Part shown: in pieces, positions 1-8,749 of the stretch | Numbering within the stretch: the stretch's first letter is position 1 | Layout: the number at the start of each line of letters is the position of its first letter | From: Clostridia bacterium | GTDB taxonomy: Bacteria; Bacillota; Clostridia; TANB77; CAG-508 | Assembly: GCA_017530505.1 (NCBI GenBank) | Contig: JAFXMI010000012.1 | Location: forward strand, 1-55,942 | Reading direction: 5' to 3' | DNA length: 55,942 nucleotides | Program-made: the position numbers and the translations under genes | Notes under the pieces: generated by a model | The model's input: only the letters and a program-made list of their open reading frames with translations | The model's database searches: none | What the model was told of the DNA's origin: nothing

Positions 1-1
1 A

Positions 2-857
2 TTTTGGTATCCAAAATATGGGCCTCGGACAACTTTGGGAAATATTAGCAGATGAAATTGAAAAAATGGGAGGAAAAATTTTAAAAGGCTATTCTGCTAA
101 AAATATAAATTTGAAAAGTGGAAAAATAGATTCTGTAGAAGCTGAAGTAAATGGAGAAGTAATAGTTTTAGAAGCAGATATTTTTATTTCTTCTATGCCA
201 ATTAAAGATTTAACTATTGCAATATCTAACAAACAAAAAGTAGATAATAATATTTTAGAAATAGCAAAAGGATTGCCTTATAGAGATTTTATTACATGTG
301 GTTTATTAGTGAAAAAATTAAATTTAAAGAACGAAACAAAAATTAAGACAATTGGGAATATAGTTCCAGACTGTTGGATATATGTTCAAGAGCCAGAAGT
401 TAAGATGGGCAGAATTCAGATTTTCAATAATTGGTCTCCATATTTAGTAAAAGATATTGAAAATACAGTATGGATTGGTGTTGAGTATTTTGCTAATGAA
501 TGTGATGAATATTGGAATATGAGCGAGGAAGAATTTGCAAAATTTACAACTAAAGAATTAGTATCAATGGGTATAATTGAAGAAAAAGATGTGATTTCTT
601 ATCATCAAGAAAAAGTAAAAAAAGCCTATCCAGCTTATTTTGATACATATAAAGATATGGACAAACTAGTAAAATACTTGGATAGCTTTGGAAATTTATA
701 TTGTGTTGGTAGAAATGGCCAACATAGATATAATAACATGGATCATTCAATGGCAACTGCAATTCAGGCAGTAAAAAATATTATAAATGGAAAGCAATCA
801 AAAGAAAATGTTTGGAATGTAAATACTGAAAAAGAATATCATGAATCAAAAAAATAA
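2..857 (+). CDS. FAD/NAD(P)-dependent oxidoreductase, C-terminal part, with +1 frameshift at CGG
   Basis: C-terminal part of a COG1232-like flavoprotein (UDP-galactopyranose mutase / protoporphyrinogen oxidase-type fold); the N-terminal FAD-binding Rossmann motif lies before the window. The first bases read F-W-Y-P-K-Y-G-P in the frame starting at base 2, then hit an in-frame CGG at 26-28. Skipping the C gives G-Q-L-W-E and the remaining 276 residues. YPKYGPGQLWE is what I expect for the family; the alternative single-frame reading (FGIQNMGLGQLWE) destroys the YPK motif. The C-terminus has the usual late FAD-contacting segment (VGRNGQHRYNNMDHSM). Substrate unknown; such enzymes often act in surface glycan pathways. 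Family call fairly sure, frameshift reading likely but only eight codons of upstream frame are visible. Confidence 0.75.
   Translation, partial: FGIQNMGLGQLWEILADEIEKMGGKILKGYSAKNINLKSGKIDSVEAEVNGEVIVLEADIFISSMPIKDLTIAISNKQKVDNNILEIAKGLPYRDFITCGLLVKKLNLKNETKIKTIGNIVPDCWIYVQEPEVKMGRIQIFNNWSPYLVKDIENTVWIGVEYFANECDEYWNMSEEEFAKFTTKELVSMGIIEEKDVISYHQEKVKKAYPAYFDTYKDMDKLVKYLDSFGNLYCVGRNGQHRYNNMDHSMATAIQAVKNIINGKQSKENVWNVNTEKEYHESKK
26..29 (+). other. CGG +1 frameshift site 1 (CCT CGG A)
   Basis: In-frame CGG follows CCT (Pro) in the oxidoreductase frame. Reading resumes at GGA (27-29). The unshifted frame stops after about eight codons. There is little upstream sequence, so this is the least independently supported of the seven sites. 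Confidence 0.65.
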
Positions 858-911
858 ATTTTAATGAAAAGGAAATATTAATAAATAAGAATTAATATTT
901 TTTGGTGAGGT

Positions 912-2807
912 ATGGGAAACAATAATAATGAAAATGAATTAAGAGAGATTGATAAAAAAGTATTAAGTAAATTAAAAAATGGCTTTACAATGTTTAAAAC
1001 TGCATTAGAATTGGATATAAGTCCTTCAAAGGTTAAGAGTATTCTTCATAAGATTTTGATTCCAAATGGATATATAACTCTAAAAGAGATAGAAAAAGAA
1101 GATCCAACAGAAAGTCGAGAGATAATGAAAGAATATAGAGAGACCGAAGGATATAAAAACTACTATACTGATTTTGGATTTTGGTATCATCAAGGATGGG
1201 TGGCTAAAGATATAAAAGATTTTTTAGGAATAGAATCTAATTTTTTAGTTTTTGTTTTAAATAAAGATTATAGTAATACTATAAAAAGAAATATTAGAAA
1301 TAAAGCTATTAATGATAAATATCAAAGAGATTTAAGCTTATTAGAAAAGCTTTTAAAATCAGGTTATGATTCAAAAGCTGATATTGAACTACTACTAAGT
1401 AAAGGTGATGTAGAATCAATAAATCAAATTTTAGAAATGGAATTAAGTGGTAGAGGATTCTCAAAACAAGAAATTTCCAAAATGCCTTATTGTAAATATT
1501 TTACGATAAAGGAAATATATAAAATGTATGATATATTACTAAAAGAAAACCGTATAAATGAAACTGAAATAACTAGAAGAGTAAGAGGAGCAGAAAAAAC
1601 ATATACAGGTAAATATGATGAATTTGTAAAAAGATGTCTTTTGGAAGGAGAACTTACATATCAGCAGATTACAAAAGCATTAGGATTAGAATTAAATGGA
1701 CAAAAAAGCAAAGATTTTGTTATGAATATTAGAAAAAGATTGGAGAGAGATAATCCAACTTTAAAAAAAGAGATAGATGAAGCTAGAAAAAGAATAAAAA
1801 AAGAAGCAAGGTTAGAAGAAGCAGCAGAAAGGAAAAGAGCAGAAGAAGAAGAAGCAAGGATAGCAAAAGCAAGGAGAGAAGAAGCAGCAGAAAGGAAAAG
1901 AGCAGAAGCAGAAAGGAAAAGAGAAGAAGCAGAAAGGAAAAGAGCAGAAGCAGAAAGGAAAAGAGCAGAAGCAGAAAGGAAAAGAGAAGAAGCAGAAGCA
2001 GCAAGGATAGCAAAGAAAAGTAAAACAAAAAGAAATAAATGGGGAACAGTAAGAGGTAGAGAAGAAGAAATTAAAAGAGAACATAGAAGAGCAGGTCAAA
2101 ATATTAAAGTTAATATAGATACTCCTTTGAATAATCTAAAAAAAGGAACAACTAGAACTGATAATGATAATAATAATCCACAGCCTAATTTTAATTTTAT
2201 ATTTCAAAATCAACCAATAGATGGAGGAAAAATTGATTTAAAAAAAGATATTAACCAATATTTAAAAACAAGATTTTTATATCTTAAAAAAAATTGTCGT
2301 TTATATCCTGAATCAACTATTTCAGATGTATTTTTCCAAGAAATGAATTTAATTATATATGGAATGGACAAAATCGAAATATATAATCTAGTTGAAGATG
2401 ATTTAAATTTTATTATTGAAATATATGGAAAAAATAAGAATAAAATAAATGAAAATGTTATAAAATTTGTCATAAAACAATATATTAATAAGCTCTATAA
2501 GGGTAATGTTTCTGGTTTTACAAATTTTATATTACCCCAAAAAATATTACCATTTTTAAAAGATACAGAATATAAAAAATGGTTAGATGACTTTACTAAG
2601 TCATTAGAAAGTAAAGGTTATTCATTAGATGGTCCAGTTCACGAAAAAGAACGAAATGATTTTATAAATGAAAAATTAAACTTTGCTTTATTGTTAAGAG
2701 GTCAAGTAACTCCATTTAGGAAACTAGGAAATGGTGATAATACTGATTTAAAAAGAATAGAGGCAGAAGCAGAAGAAGAAGAAGAAGAAAAAAGAAAAGA
2801 AAGGTAA
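912..2807 (+). CDS. Hypothetical protein with HTH-like N-terminus and charged coiled coil
   Basis: I do not recognise this 631-residue protein. The N-terminal ~280 residues are helical, with several stretches that read like repeated winged-helix or sigma-like HTH units (for example around residues 10-45 and 230-270). Residues ~290-375 are an almost pure Glu/Arg/Lys/Ala coiled coil built from repeats of A-E-R-K-R and A-E-A-E-R-K-R. The C-terminal ~230 residues are mixed, and the protein ends in a run of Glu and Lys. The start ATG follows GGTGAGG after only one base; the in-frame upstream codon is a stop, so no longer start exists. It lies 7 bp before queH and is probably co-transcribed with it. 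The purine-rich repeats in the DNA make length variation between strains likely. Confidence 0.6.
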   Translation: MGNNNNENELREIDKKVLSKLKNGFTMFKTALELDISPSKVKSILHKILIPNGYITLKEIEKEDPTESREIMKEYRETEGYKNYYTDFGFWYHQGWVAKDIKDFLGIESNFLVFVLNKDYSNTIKRNIRNKAINDKYQRDLSLLEKLLKSGYDSKADIELLLSKGDVESINQILEMELSGRGFSKQEISKMPYCKYFTIKEIYKMYDILLKENRINETEITRRVRGAEKTYTGKYDEFVKRCLLEGELTYQQITKALGLELNGQKSKDFVMNIRKRLERDNPTLKKEIDEARKRIKKEARLEEAAERKRAEEEEARIAKARREEAAERKRAEAERKREEAERKRAEAERKRAEAERKREEAEAARIAKKSKTKRNKWGTVRGREEEIKREHRRAGQNIKVNIDTPLNNLKKGTTRTDNDNNNPQPNFNFIFQNQPIDGGKIDLKKDINQYLKTRFLYLKKNCRLYPESTISDVFFQEMNLIIYGMDKIEIYNLVEDDLNFIIEIYGKNKNKINENVIKFVIKQYINKLYKGNVSGFTNFILPQKILPFLKDTEYKKWLDDFTKSLESKGYSLDGPVHEKERNDFINEKLNFALLLRGQVTPFRKLGNGDNTDLKRIEAEAEEEEEEKRKER

Positions 2808-2814
2808 CGTTAGT

Positions 2815-3858
2815 ATGAAATTATTAATGCATAGTTGTTGTGCACCGTGTTCAGTATATTGCATAGACTATTTAAGAAATGAAGGAATAGAACCAACTTT
2901 ATATTGGTTTAATCCAAATATACATCCATATACTGAATATAAGGTAAGAAGAGATTGTTTAAAAGAATACACACAAAAAAGTAATATTAATGCTATTTTT
3001 GAAGATGAATATGGATTAGATGAATTTTGTAAAAATGTTATAAATGATTTAGATAACAGATGTACAAATTATTGCTATCGAGTAAGACTAGAAAAAACTT
3101 TTAAATTTGCAAAAGATAATGGATTTGATACTGTTACAACAACTCTTTTATATAGTATATATCAAAATCATGAATTTATTAAATTTTTATGTGAAAAATA
3201 TAGTAAAAAATTTGGAATAGATTTTTTATATAGAGATTTTAGAGTAGGATTTTGGGAAGGACATAATAAAGCAAAAAATGAATTAAACCTTTATATGCAA
3301 AAATATTGTGGATGTGTTTTTTCAGAGGAAAGTAGATATAATAACCCCAATCTACCAAAGCCAGAATTACCAAAAGACTTTGAATTTTTACCAGCAAATA
3401 GAAGTATTGTTATAAAAAAGGAAAAAGATAATAAAGAAAAATATATGGACTTATTACTTGAAGCAGATCCAGAGAAGGAAATAGTAGAAAAATATTTACA
3501 AGCTGGAGAACTATTTGTATTAACATATAAAGAAGAAGTTATTTGTGTTTCGGTTATTATAAAGATAGATGATAAAACATGTGAACTGAAAAATATAGCA
3601 ACAGCAAAAAAATATCGTGAACAAGGCTATGGCAAAAAGATGATAAAATATCTATTTGATAATTACAAACAAAAATATAAAAAGATGATAGTAGGAACAT
3701 CAGAAAATAATATTCCTTTTTATGTAAAAGCAGGATTTGATAAATATTATAAAACAATAAAGAATTTCTTCATTGATAATTACAAAAAAGAAATTATAGA
3801 TGGAGATTTACATTGTATAGATATGTACTACTATTATAAAGATTTAACTAAAAAATAA
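2815..3858 (+). CDS. queH: Epoxyqueuosine reductase QueH fused to a GNAT acetyltransferase
   Basis: Residues 1-~175 are QueH (DUF208), the non-orthologous replacement of QueG that reduces epoxyqueuosine to queuosine in tRNA. The iron-sulfur cysteines are visible: C8-C9 and C12 in MHSCCAPCS, C83/C87, and C165/C167 in YCGCVFSEESRY. Residues ~185-347 form a GNAT domain with the acetyl-CoA loop around REQGYGK (~residue 268) and NNIPFYVKAGF. The linker runs SEESRYNNPN then PKPELP. QueH alone is about 180-220 residues, so the GNAT domain is an extra. The linker and GNAT part recur as decayed copies at 8000-8729 and 11421-11639. The acetyltransferase substrate is unknown; the fusion suggests an RNA- or nucleoside-related target, which is inference. 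Confidence 0.9.
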   Translation: MKLLMHSCCAPCSVYCIDYLRNEGIEPTLYWFNPNIHPYTEYKVRRDCLKEYTQKSNINAIFEDEYGLDEFCKNVINDLDNRCTNYCYRVRLEKTFKFAKDNGFDTVTTTLLYSIYQNHEFIKFLCEKYSKKFGIDFLYRDFRVGFWEGHNKAKNELNLYMQKYCGCVFSEESRYNNPNLPKPELPKDFEFLPANRSIVIKKEKDNKEKYMDLLLEADPEKEIVEKYLQAGELFVLTYKEEVICVSVIIKIDDKTCELKNIATAKKYREQGYGKKMIKYLFDNYKQKYKKMIVGTSENNIPFYVKAGFDKYYKTIKNFFIDNYKKEIIDGDLHCIDMYYYYKDLTKK

Positions 3859-3880
3859 AAAGATAAAGGAATGAATAAAG

Positions 3881-4582
3881 ATGAAATTAAATATGTTAAA
3901 ATATACTGAAATTAAAGAATATCTAAAAGAAAAAGATAGTTTATTAATTCCAATTGGAACTTGTGAACAACATGGCTTACATCTTCCATTATGCACAGAT
4001 ACAATAGTAGCTGAAAAAATGTGTGATGAAATTTCAGATAAATATGGAATTTTGGTTGCACCAACAGTAAATTATGGAATTAATTTACCATTAGATAATA
4101 ATACAATGACAGGAACTACAGGAATTTCATATGAAGTTTTAAAAGAAACTTTAAGAAGTATTACTGAATATTGGAATAAGCAAGGATTTAAACATTTTTT
4201 TGCTGTTTCATGTCACGGAGATATTTTTCATATAAAAGCTCTGCAAGATTCAAGTAAGAATATTGAAGTTATAGAAACATATGAGGTAGAACAAAAAGAT
4301 TTATTAGAAAAACAAGTTTGCACAAGACATGCATGTGAATCAGAAACTTCAGTAATGTTATATTTATATCCAGAATTGGTTGATATGAGCGTAGCAAGAG
4401 ATTTTGATATATCAATAGATATTTTTATGCCATATTTGGAACACAAGAAAACTGAAGTAATAGATGGATATATAGGAAATGTAGGATACTCAACATTAGC
4501 AACTAGAGAAAAAGGAAAAGCTATTTACGAAAGAATGTTAAAAAATTTAGAAAATGTTATAAAGAATGTAGGAGTTATATAA
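3881..4582 (+). CDS. Creatininase-family amidohydrolase
   Basis: A 233-residue creatininase-fold protein (the family includes creatinine amidohydrolase, the mycofactocin peptidase MftE and the riboflavin/F420 enzyme ArfB). Metal-binding motifs are in place: GTCEQHGLHLPLCTD at residues 26-40, SCHGD near 110 and HACESETS near 150. Length fits the family. The start follows an AAAGGA site, 22 bp after queH-GNAT. The exact substrate cannot be read from the sequence; hydrolysis of a cyclic or peptide amide is the family theme. It sits between QueH-GNAT and a RhuM gene in what looks like a cargo block. Confidence 0.8.
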   Translation: MKLNMLKYTEIKEYLKEKDSLLIPIGTCEQHGLHLPLCTDTIVAEKMCDEISDKYGILVAPTVNYGINLPLDNNTMTGTTGISYEVLKETLRSITEYWNKQGFKHFFAVSCHGDIFHIKALQDSSKNIEVIETYEVEQKDLLEKQVCTRHACESETSVMLYLYPELVDMSVARDFDISIDIFMPYLEHKKTEVIDGYIGNVGYSTLATREKGKAIYERMLKNLENVIKNVGVI

Positions 4583-4630
4583 AACTTTTGCAACAAAAAT
4601 AAATATTAGAATAAAAAAAGGAGAAATGCA

Positions 4631-5659
4631 TTGGACAATAAACTAATAGGAAATGAAAATAATATAATTTTTTATAATGATGAAGAGGGACAAACTAAAA
4701 TAGAAGTAATATTACAAGATGAAAATGTGTGGCTTAATATAGATTCATTAACTAAATTATTTAAAATAGATCGAACTGGTATAACAAAACATATAAATAA
4801 CATTTATAAAGATGAAGAATTAGATGAAAATTTAACTTGTGCAAAAATTGCACAAGTTCAAAAAGAAGGAAACAGAAGTGTTACAAGAAATATTGCTTTC
4901 TATAATCTCGATATGATTATCTCTATAGGGTTTAGAGTGAATTCAAAAACTGCAATTAAATTTAGAACTTGGGCAAATAAAATCATTAAAGAGTATATGA
5001 TTCAAGGTTTTGCATTAGATGATGCCAGATTTATGAAAGGCAGAAAATCGGATCAAGAATATTTTAAAAGATTATTAGAAAGAATTAAATTAATTCGTAC
5101 TAGTGAGAGAATGTTTTATCAAAAAATAACGGATATTTTTGCAGAATGTTCAATTGATTATGATAGTACTAATGAATTAGCTAGAGATTTTTATGCTAGT
5201 ATACAAAATAAATTTCATTATGCAATTACAGGAGAAACAGCAGCAGAAATAATATATAATAGAGTGGATAATAAAAAGCCTAACATGGGATTAACTACTT
5301 GGAAAGAATCTCCAGATGGGAAAATATTAAAATCAGATGTAATAATTGCTAAGAATTATCTATCAGAAACAGAGTTAAAAAATTTAAATAATGTAGTAAA
5401 TATTTTCTTAGACATTGCTGAAGATAATGCAGAAAGAAATATTCCAATGTACATGAAAGATTGGAAAGAAGAAGTTGATAATGTCTTAAAAATGAGAAAA
5501 TATAAAATTCTAGAAGGTAAAGGAAAAGTTTCAAAATTAGATGCAGAAACAAAAGCATCAAAAGAATATGAAAAGTTTAAAGTAAAGCAAGATAAAAATT
5601 ACATATCAGATTTTGACAAATTAACATTAGAAACTAGGAAAATAGATAATAAAAAATAG
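4631..5659 (+). CDS. RhuM-family protein, copy 1
   Basis: A 342-residue member of the virulence RhuM family (PF13310), whose biochemical role is not established. Visible family features: the N-terminal DNA-binding-like segment (DENVWLNIDSLTKLF), the FYNLDMIISIGFRVNS core, the RTWANKIIKEY segment, and the C-terminal FHYAITGETAAEIIYNR region. The start is TTG at 4631, spaced correctly after AAAAGGAG; RhuM copy 2 also starts with TTG-GAT-AAC. It is followed directly by the first copy of the ~165-bp element. Homologues often accompany type I restriction or defence genes; here a DUF1016 nuclease gene lies 1.3 kb downstream. Confidence 0.85.
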   Translation: MDNKLIGNENNIIFYNDEEGQTKIEVILQDENVWLNIDSLTKLFKIDRTGITKHINNIYKDEELDENLTCAKIAQVQKEGNRSVTRNIAFYNLDMIISIGFRVNSKTAIKFRTWANKIIKEYMIQGFALDDARFMKGRKSDQEYFKRLLERIKLIRTSERMFYQKITDIFAECSIDYDSTNELARDFYASIQNKFHYAITGETAAEIIYNRVDNKKPNMGLTTWKESPDGKILKSDVIIAKNYLSETELKNLNNVVNIFLDIAEDNAERNIPMYMKDWKEEVDNVLKMRKYKILEGKGKVSKLDAETKASKEYEKFKVKQDKNYISDFDKLTLETRKIDNKK

Positions 5660-5822
5660 GGGGTTATATATTATAACCCCAAAAACGGACAAACCTTTAT
5701 AAATAAAGGAAAACAAATACTTTGAAGAAAGGCTAAAACTGTGGCTTTTGCGAATTGAAATAGACTTTTTCACCAGTTATTCCAATACTTTTAAGGAGTA
5801 ATGACAGGGTACACAACTTTTA
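5659..5822 (+). repeat. ~165-bp repeated element, copy A
   Basis: Begins directly after the RhuM copy 1 stop with a perfect hairpin (GGGGTTATA / TATAACCCC), then AAACC-hairpin-GG (CCUUUA / UAAAGG), a conserved AAAGGCTAAAACT block, GCGAATTGAAA, and a final hairpin CAGUUAUUCC / GGAGUAAUGACAGG. Copy B at 9740-9904 follows RhuM copy 2 and matches through most of its length; the pairing stems are preserved, which suggests a structured RNA or an element end. The first hairpin alone also occurs near 6698. Identity unknown. Confidence 0.6.
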
Positions 5823-5825
5823 GCA

Positions 5826-5861
5826 GTTAAATATTATTATTCAAAAGATTTAAAAAGTTAA
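5826..5861 (+). pseudogene. Remnant of QueH-GNAT C-terminus
   Basis: Twelve codons reading V-K-Y-Y-Y-S-K-D-L-K-S-stop match the end of the QueH-GNAT proteins (MYYYYKDLTKK at 3858; MYYYSKELRKNE near 8640; LYYYSKDLRKNEK at 11639). No start and no upstream frame, so this is a leftover of a further gene copy, sitting directly after element A. Confidence 0.6.
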
Positions 5862-5880
5862 ATTAAGTTGGAGGATATTT

Positions 5881-6682
5881 ATGAGTGAAAGTAAAAAAGC
5901 ATTGATACTTATAGATTCAAACGGACAATATGATAAAGAAAAAAAGGAACATCATACTATGAAAAGTGCGATGGTTGATGTGAATTTTTATAATAAGTTA
6001 GTAAGTGAAATTCAGAGTGGTAAATATAGTGAAATAATATATAATATTAATTTACCAGGTTGTACTACAAAAGAAGAAATAGAAGATGCTTTGCAAAAAG
6101 ATCCTGTATTAAGTAAGCTTAATGAAGAATATAGAAAAAAGGTTAAAGTTTTTATGGGAGGATATAATCTTTCTAAAGGATTTGATACAAGCTTCGAAGG
6201 AATTAAATTAGAAAACAAACTTGCTGAACAAGATTATGAATTTGTAATAGGTGGATTATATTTTGATTGGTGCGTTGAAACGCATGAAAGAAATCTAAGA
6301 TATAGATATCCAAATATAAAAACATCTACACCAATAGTTTTGTCTAGGTTGAGTCATCCAAGAGCAAGAATAGATTCAGATAGATTCAGATAGATTCAGA
6401 AGAATCAGGACAATTCGGAACATTGCAAGTAGAAGATATAGCTATAAGAACAACTAGAGAAGCAGAACCAGAAGATAGAATATATTGTAAATTAAATGAA
6501 TTATTGGATAGGAGTTATGTTGAGGAAAAAAATATAATCCAGATAACATTTTTTTAGGAAGAAGAAAAAATAGTAATTATTATGATGAACTTATAACTGA
6601 TAAAACTTCATTAATAGAAATAAAAGAGAATAAATGGTATAATAAAATAATTGAAGTTTTAAAAAAGTTTTTAAATAAATAG
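5881..6682 (+). pseudogene. Cysteine-hydrolase (isochorismatase)-like gene broken by a 10-bp repeat expansion
   Basis: The first 170 codons are open (MSESKKALILIDSNGQYD...GGLYFDWCVETHERN). The Asp of LIDSNGQYD and the Cys of YFDWCVETH sit where isochorismatase-fold hydrolases carry their catalytic Asp and Cys; this assignment is tentative. The frame is lost at three tandem copies of TAGATTCAGA (6371-6400). With one copy, R-A-R-I-D-S runs straight into E-E-S-G-Q-F-G-T-L-Q-V and a further ~45 residues. A second shift occurs at the A7 run near 6526-6533, after which NPDNIFLGRR continues to the stop at 6682. The restored protein would be about 260 residues. Start ATG has a good GGAGG site. Confidence 0.65.
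6371..6400 (+). repeat. Three tandem 10-bp units inside a gene
   Basis: Three exact copies of TAGATTCAGA. One copy keeps the gene at 5881 in frame; the two extra copies add 20 bp and cause a frameshift. Confidence 0.85.
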
Positions 6683-6697
6683 TTTATAAAAAGTAAT

Positions 6698-6716
6698 AGG
6701 AGGTTATATATTATAA
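6698..6716. repeat. Isolated hairpin of the ~165-bp element
   Basis: AGGTTATATATTATAACC, the opening hairpin of the element found at 5659 and 9740, again placed just after a gene stop (6682). The rest of the element is absent here. Confidence 0.5.
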
Positions 6717-6779
6717 CCGCATCTTTAAGTCAAGCAATCAGAATGGAAAAAATGGAAAAAGATTGAAAAGGATTTTGAC

Positions 6780-6923
6780 ATGTTATTAGATTTAGCATAT
6801 TGGTTTGGCAAAGAAATAGAAAAAGCATATTATGATTTATTAAAATATTATAAAAAAATGGATTTAGATGTTGCTAAAGATTATGAACGATTTTATCTGG
6901 AAATATTAAATGAGGAGGAATGA
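6780..6923 (+). CDS. Small hypothetical protein, possibly a gene 3' fragment
   Basis: 47 codons from ATG at 6780 to TGA at 6923, rich in Lys, Tyr and acidic residues (LLDLAYWFGKEIEKAYYDLL). The same frame is open upstream to 6729 (QSEWKKWKKIEKDF), and the amphipathic helical composition looks genuinely coding, but no ribosome site precedes the ATG. It is more likely the 3' end of a lost gene than an independent one. Its end overlaps the GAGGAGG site of the DUF1016 gene. Confidence 0.35.
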   Translation: MLLDLAYWFGKEIEKAYYDLLKYYKKMDLDVAKDYERFYLEILNEEE

Positions 6924-6926
6924 CTT

Positions 6927-7952
6927 ATGGACAATACTAAGATTGATAAATCTTATAGTGATATTATAGAAAATATTAAAAATGATGTCACTAAAACTCA
7001 ATTAGATATATTAATAAATGCCAATGTGAATTTAGTAAATTTGTATTTTAGACTTGGAAAAATTTTATCAGAAAATTCAAAATGGGGAAATAAATTTATT
7101 GATAATGTTGCAATGGATTTAAAAATATCATTTCCAAATCAAAAAGGATATTCAGTAAGAAATTTAAAATATATGAAAGCTTTTTATGAAGAATATAAAA
7201 ATGATAATGAATTTGTGCACCTAGGTGCACAATTGCCATGGAAGCATAACATTGAATTGATGAAAAGAGTAAAAGATAAAAATATTAGAAAATGGTATAT
7301 GGAAAACTGTATAAAAGAAGGTTGGTCAAAAAGTATTTTAATCTATCAAATTGATACATGTTTATATCAAAGACAAGTAAAAAATATAAAACATACAAAC
7401 TCTGATTTAACACTAAAGCAAAATAGCGATTTAGCAAATTATATAATAAAAGAACCATATGTATTTGATCTAATAGAATTAACTGAAAATTATAAAGAAA
7501 GAGAATTAGAAAATAAAATGTTAGAAAGATTGAAAAATGTTTTGCTTGAATTAGGGAGTGGATTCTCTTTTGTTGGAAGTCAATATAAAATAACTGTTGG
7601 AGATCAAGACTTCTATATAGACTTATTATTTTATCATATAAAATTAAAATGTTATGTTGCGGTTGAACTTAAAACATGTGAATTTGTACCTGAATTTGGT
7701 AGTAAATTAGGATTTTACTTAACAGCACTTGATGAAAAAATAAAAGATGAAAATGATAATCCATCAATAGGAATACTATTATGTCAAAGTAAAAATAATG
7801 AAATTGTTGATTATACATTAAAATATATAAATAAGCCTTTAGGAGTCAGTGAATATAAAATATTTAATGAATTACCAGAGAACTTATTAAAAGAATTACC
7901 TACAAAAGAGGACATAAATCTTCATTTGGATGTTGAAGATGAGAGTGAATAA
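6927..7952 (+). CDS. DUF1016/YhcG-family PD-(D/E)XK nuclease
   Basis: A 341-residue protein with the DUF1016 N-terminal domain (residues ~10-150, with LGAQLPWKHNIELMKRV and WYMENCIKEGWS) and a C-terminal PD-(D/E)XK domain (residues ~190-330). The nuclease core is visible: D in QDFYIDLLFYH, then VAVELK (E-X-K) and KLGFYLTALDE. Length is usual for the family. Such genes occur beside RhuM genes and type I restriction loci, and a nuclease role in DNA transactions or defence is inferred, not shown. Start ATG follows GAGGAGG. Confidence 0.88.
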   Translation: MDNTKIDKSYSDIIENIKNDVTKTQLDILINANVNLVNLYFRLGKILSENSKWGNKFIDNVAMDLKISFPNQKGYSVRNLKYMKAFYEEYKNDNEFVHLGAQLPWKHNIELMKRVKDKNIRKWYMENCIKEGWSKSILIYQIDTCLYQRQVKNIKHTNSDLTLKQNSDLANYIIKEPYVFDLIELTENYKERELENKMLERLKNVLLELGSGFSFVGSQYKITVGDQDFYIDLLFYHIKLKCYVAVELKTCEFVPEFGSKLGFYLTALDEKIKDENDNPSIGILLCQSKNNEIVDYTLKYINKPLGVSEYKIFNELPENLLKELPTKEDINLHLDVEDESE

Positions 7953-7999
7953 AATGTAATAAAAAATGAATTTTATAATTGTAAAGAAGGTTGTGAAAT

Positions 8000-8729
8000 A
8001 TGAAAGCAATAATATTTGATATAGATAATACCTTAATAGAATTAAGAAAAGAGTATGTAGATTCTATGAAAGAATTACTAATAGAAATGAACTATAATTT
8101 TTCTGAGGAAAGTAGATATAATAACCCCAATCCTCCAAAACCAGAATTATCAAATGATTTTGAATTTTTACCTATGAAGAGAAGTATAGTTATAAAAAAA
8201 GAAAAAGAGAACAAAGAACAATATATGGATTTACTTTTAGAAGCAGATCCAAAAAAAAGTAATAGAAAAGTATTTGTAAGATGGAGAACTATTTGTATTA
8301 ACATATAATGATGATGTAGCCTGTGTTGCAGTAGTTATAAAAATAGATGAAGATACGGTAGAGTTAAAAAATATAGCAACCAAAGAAGAATATAGAGGAC
8401 AAGGCTATGGAAAGAAAATGCTAAAGTATTTAACAGATAACTATAAGCAAAAATACAAAAAGATGATAGTAGGGACATCAGAAAACAACATACCATTCTA
8501 TGTTAAACTAGGTTTTGACAAATATGAAAAAACAATAAAGAATTTCTTTATAGATAATTATGATGAAGAAATATGGGATGGAGATTTACAATGTATTGAT
8601 ATGTATTATTATTCAAAAGAATTAAGAAAGAATGAAAATATTAACAACAGAAAAAAATTAAAAAGGCTTTATAATATTGATGGAAGGAGAATCGTCCCAA
8701 TTTCCAATGAAATTATGAGTAAAAAATAA
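8000..8729 (+). pseudogene. Chimeric pseudogene: HAD phosphatase N-terminus joined to QueH-GNAT linker and GNAT domain
   Basis: Begins as a HAD-superfamily phosphatase (MKAIIFDIDNTLIELRKEY, motif I DxD) and at codon ~34 switches, within the shared sequence F-S-E-E, to the QueH-GNAT linker (SEESRYNNPNPPKPEL). The GNAT part is then disrupted: an A8 run near 8255 shifts the frame and TAA replaces the Gln codon of copy 1 (Y-L-stop-D-G-E-L-F-V). The GNAT core continues from about 8300 (RGQGYGKKML) to the stop at 8729. The junction looks like recombination at a short homology. Not expected to give a working product, although the last 103 codons are open from 8418. Confidence 0.8.
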
Positions 8730-8749
8730 AATTAGAAAGGAGTTTATAA

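Noticed and set aside
1783..2099. Leu/Phe/Cys-rich open frames on the minus strand opposite the coiled coil
   Set aside because: They are the complement of the purine-rich repeats, with no ribosome site and membrane-like composition only because of codon complementarity.
5659..5822. c-di-GMP-I (GEMM) riboswitch in the ~165-bp element
   Set aside because: AAACC-hairpin-GG and GGCTAAAAC recall the motif, but the GACGCAAAGC core and its pairing partner are missing, and the element follows genes rather than preceding a regulated one.
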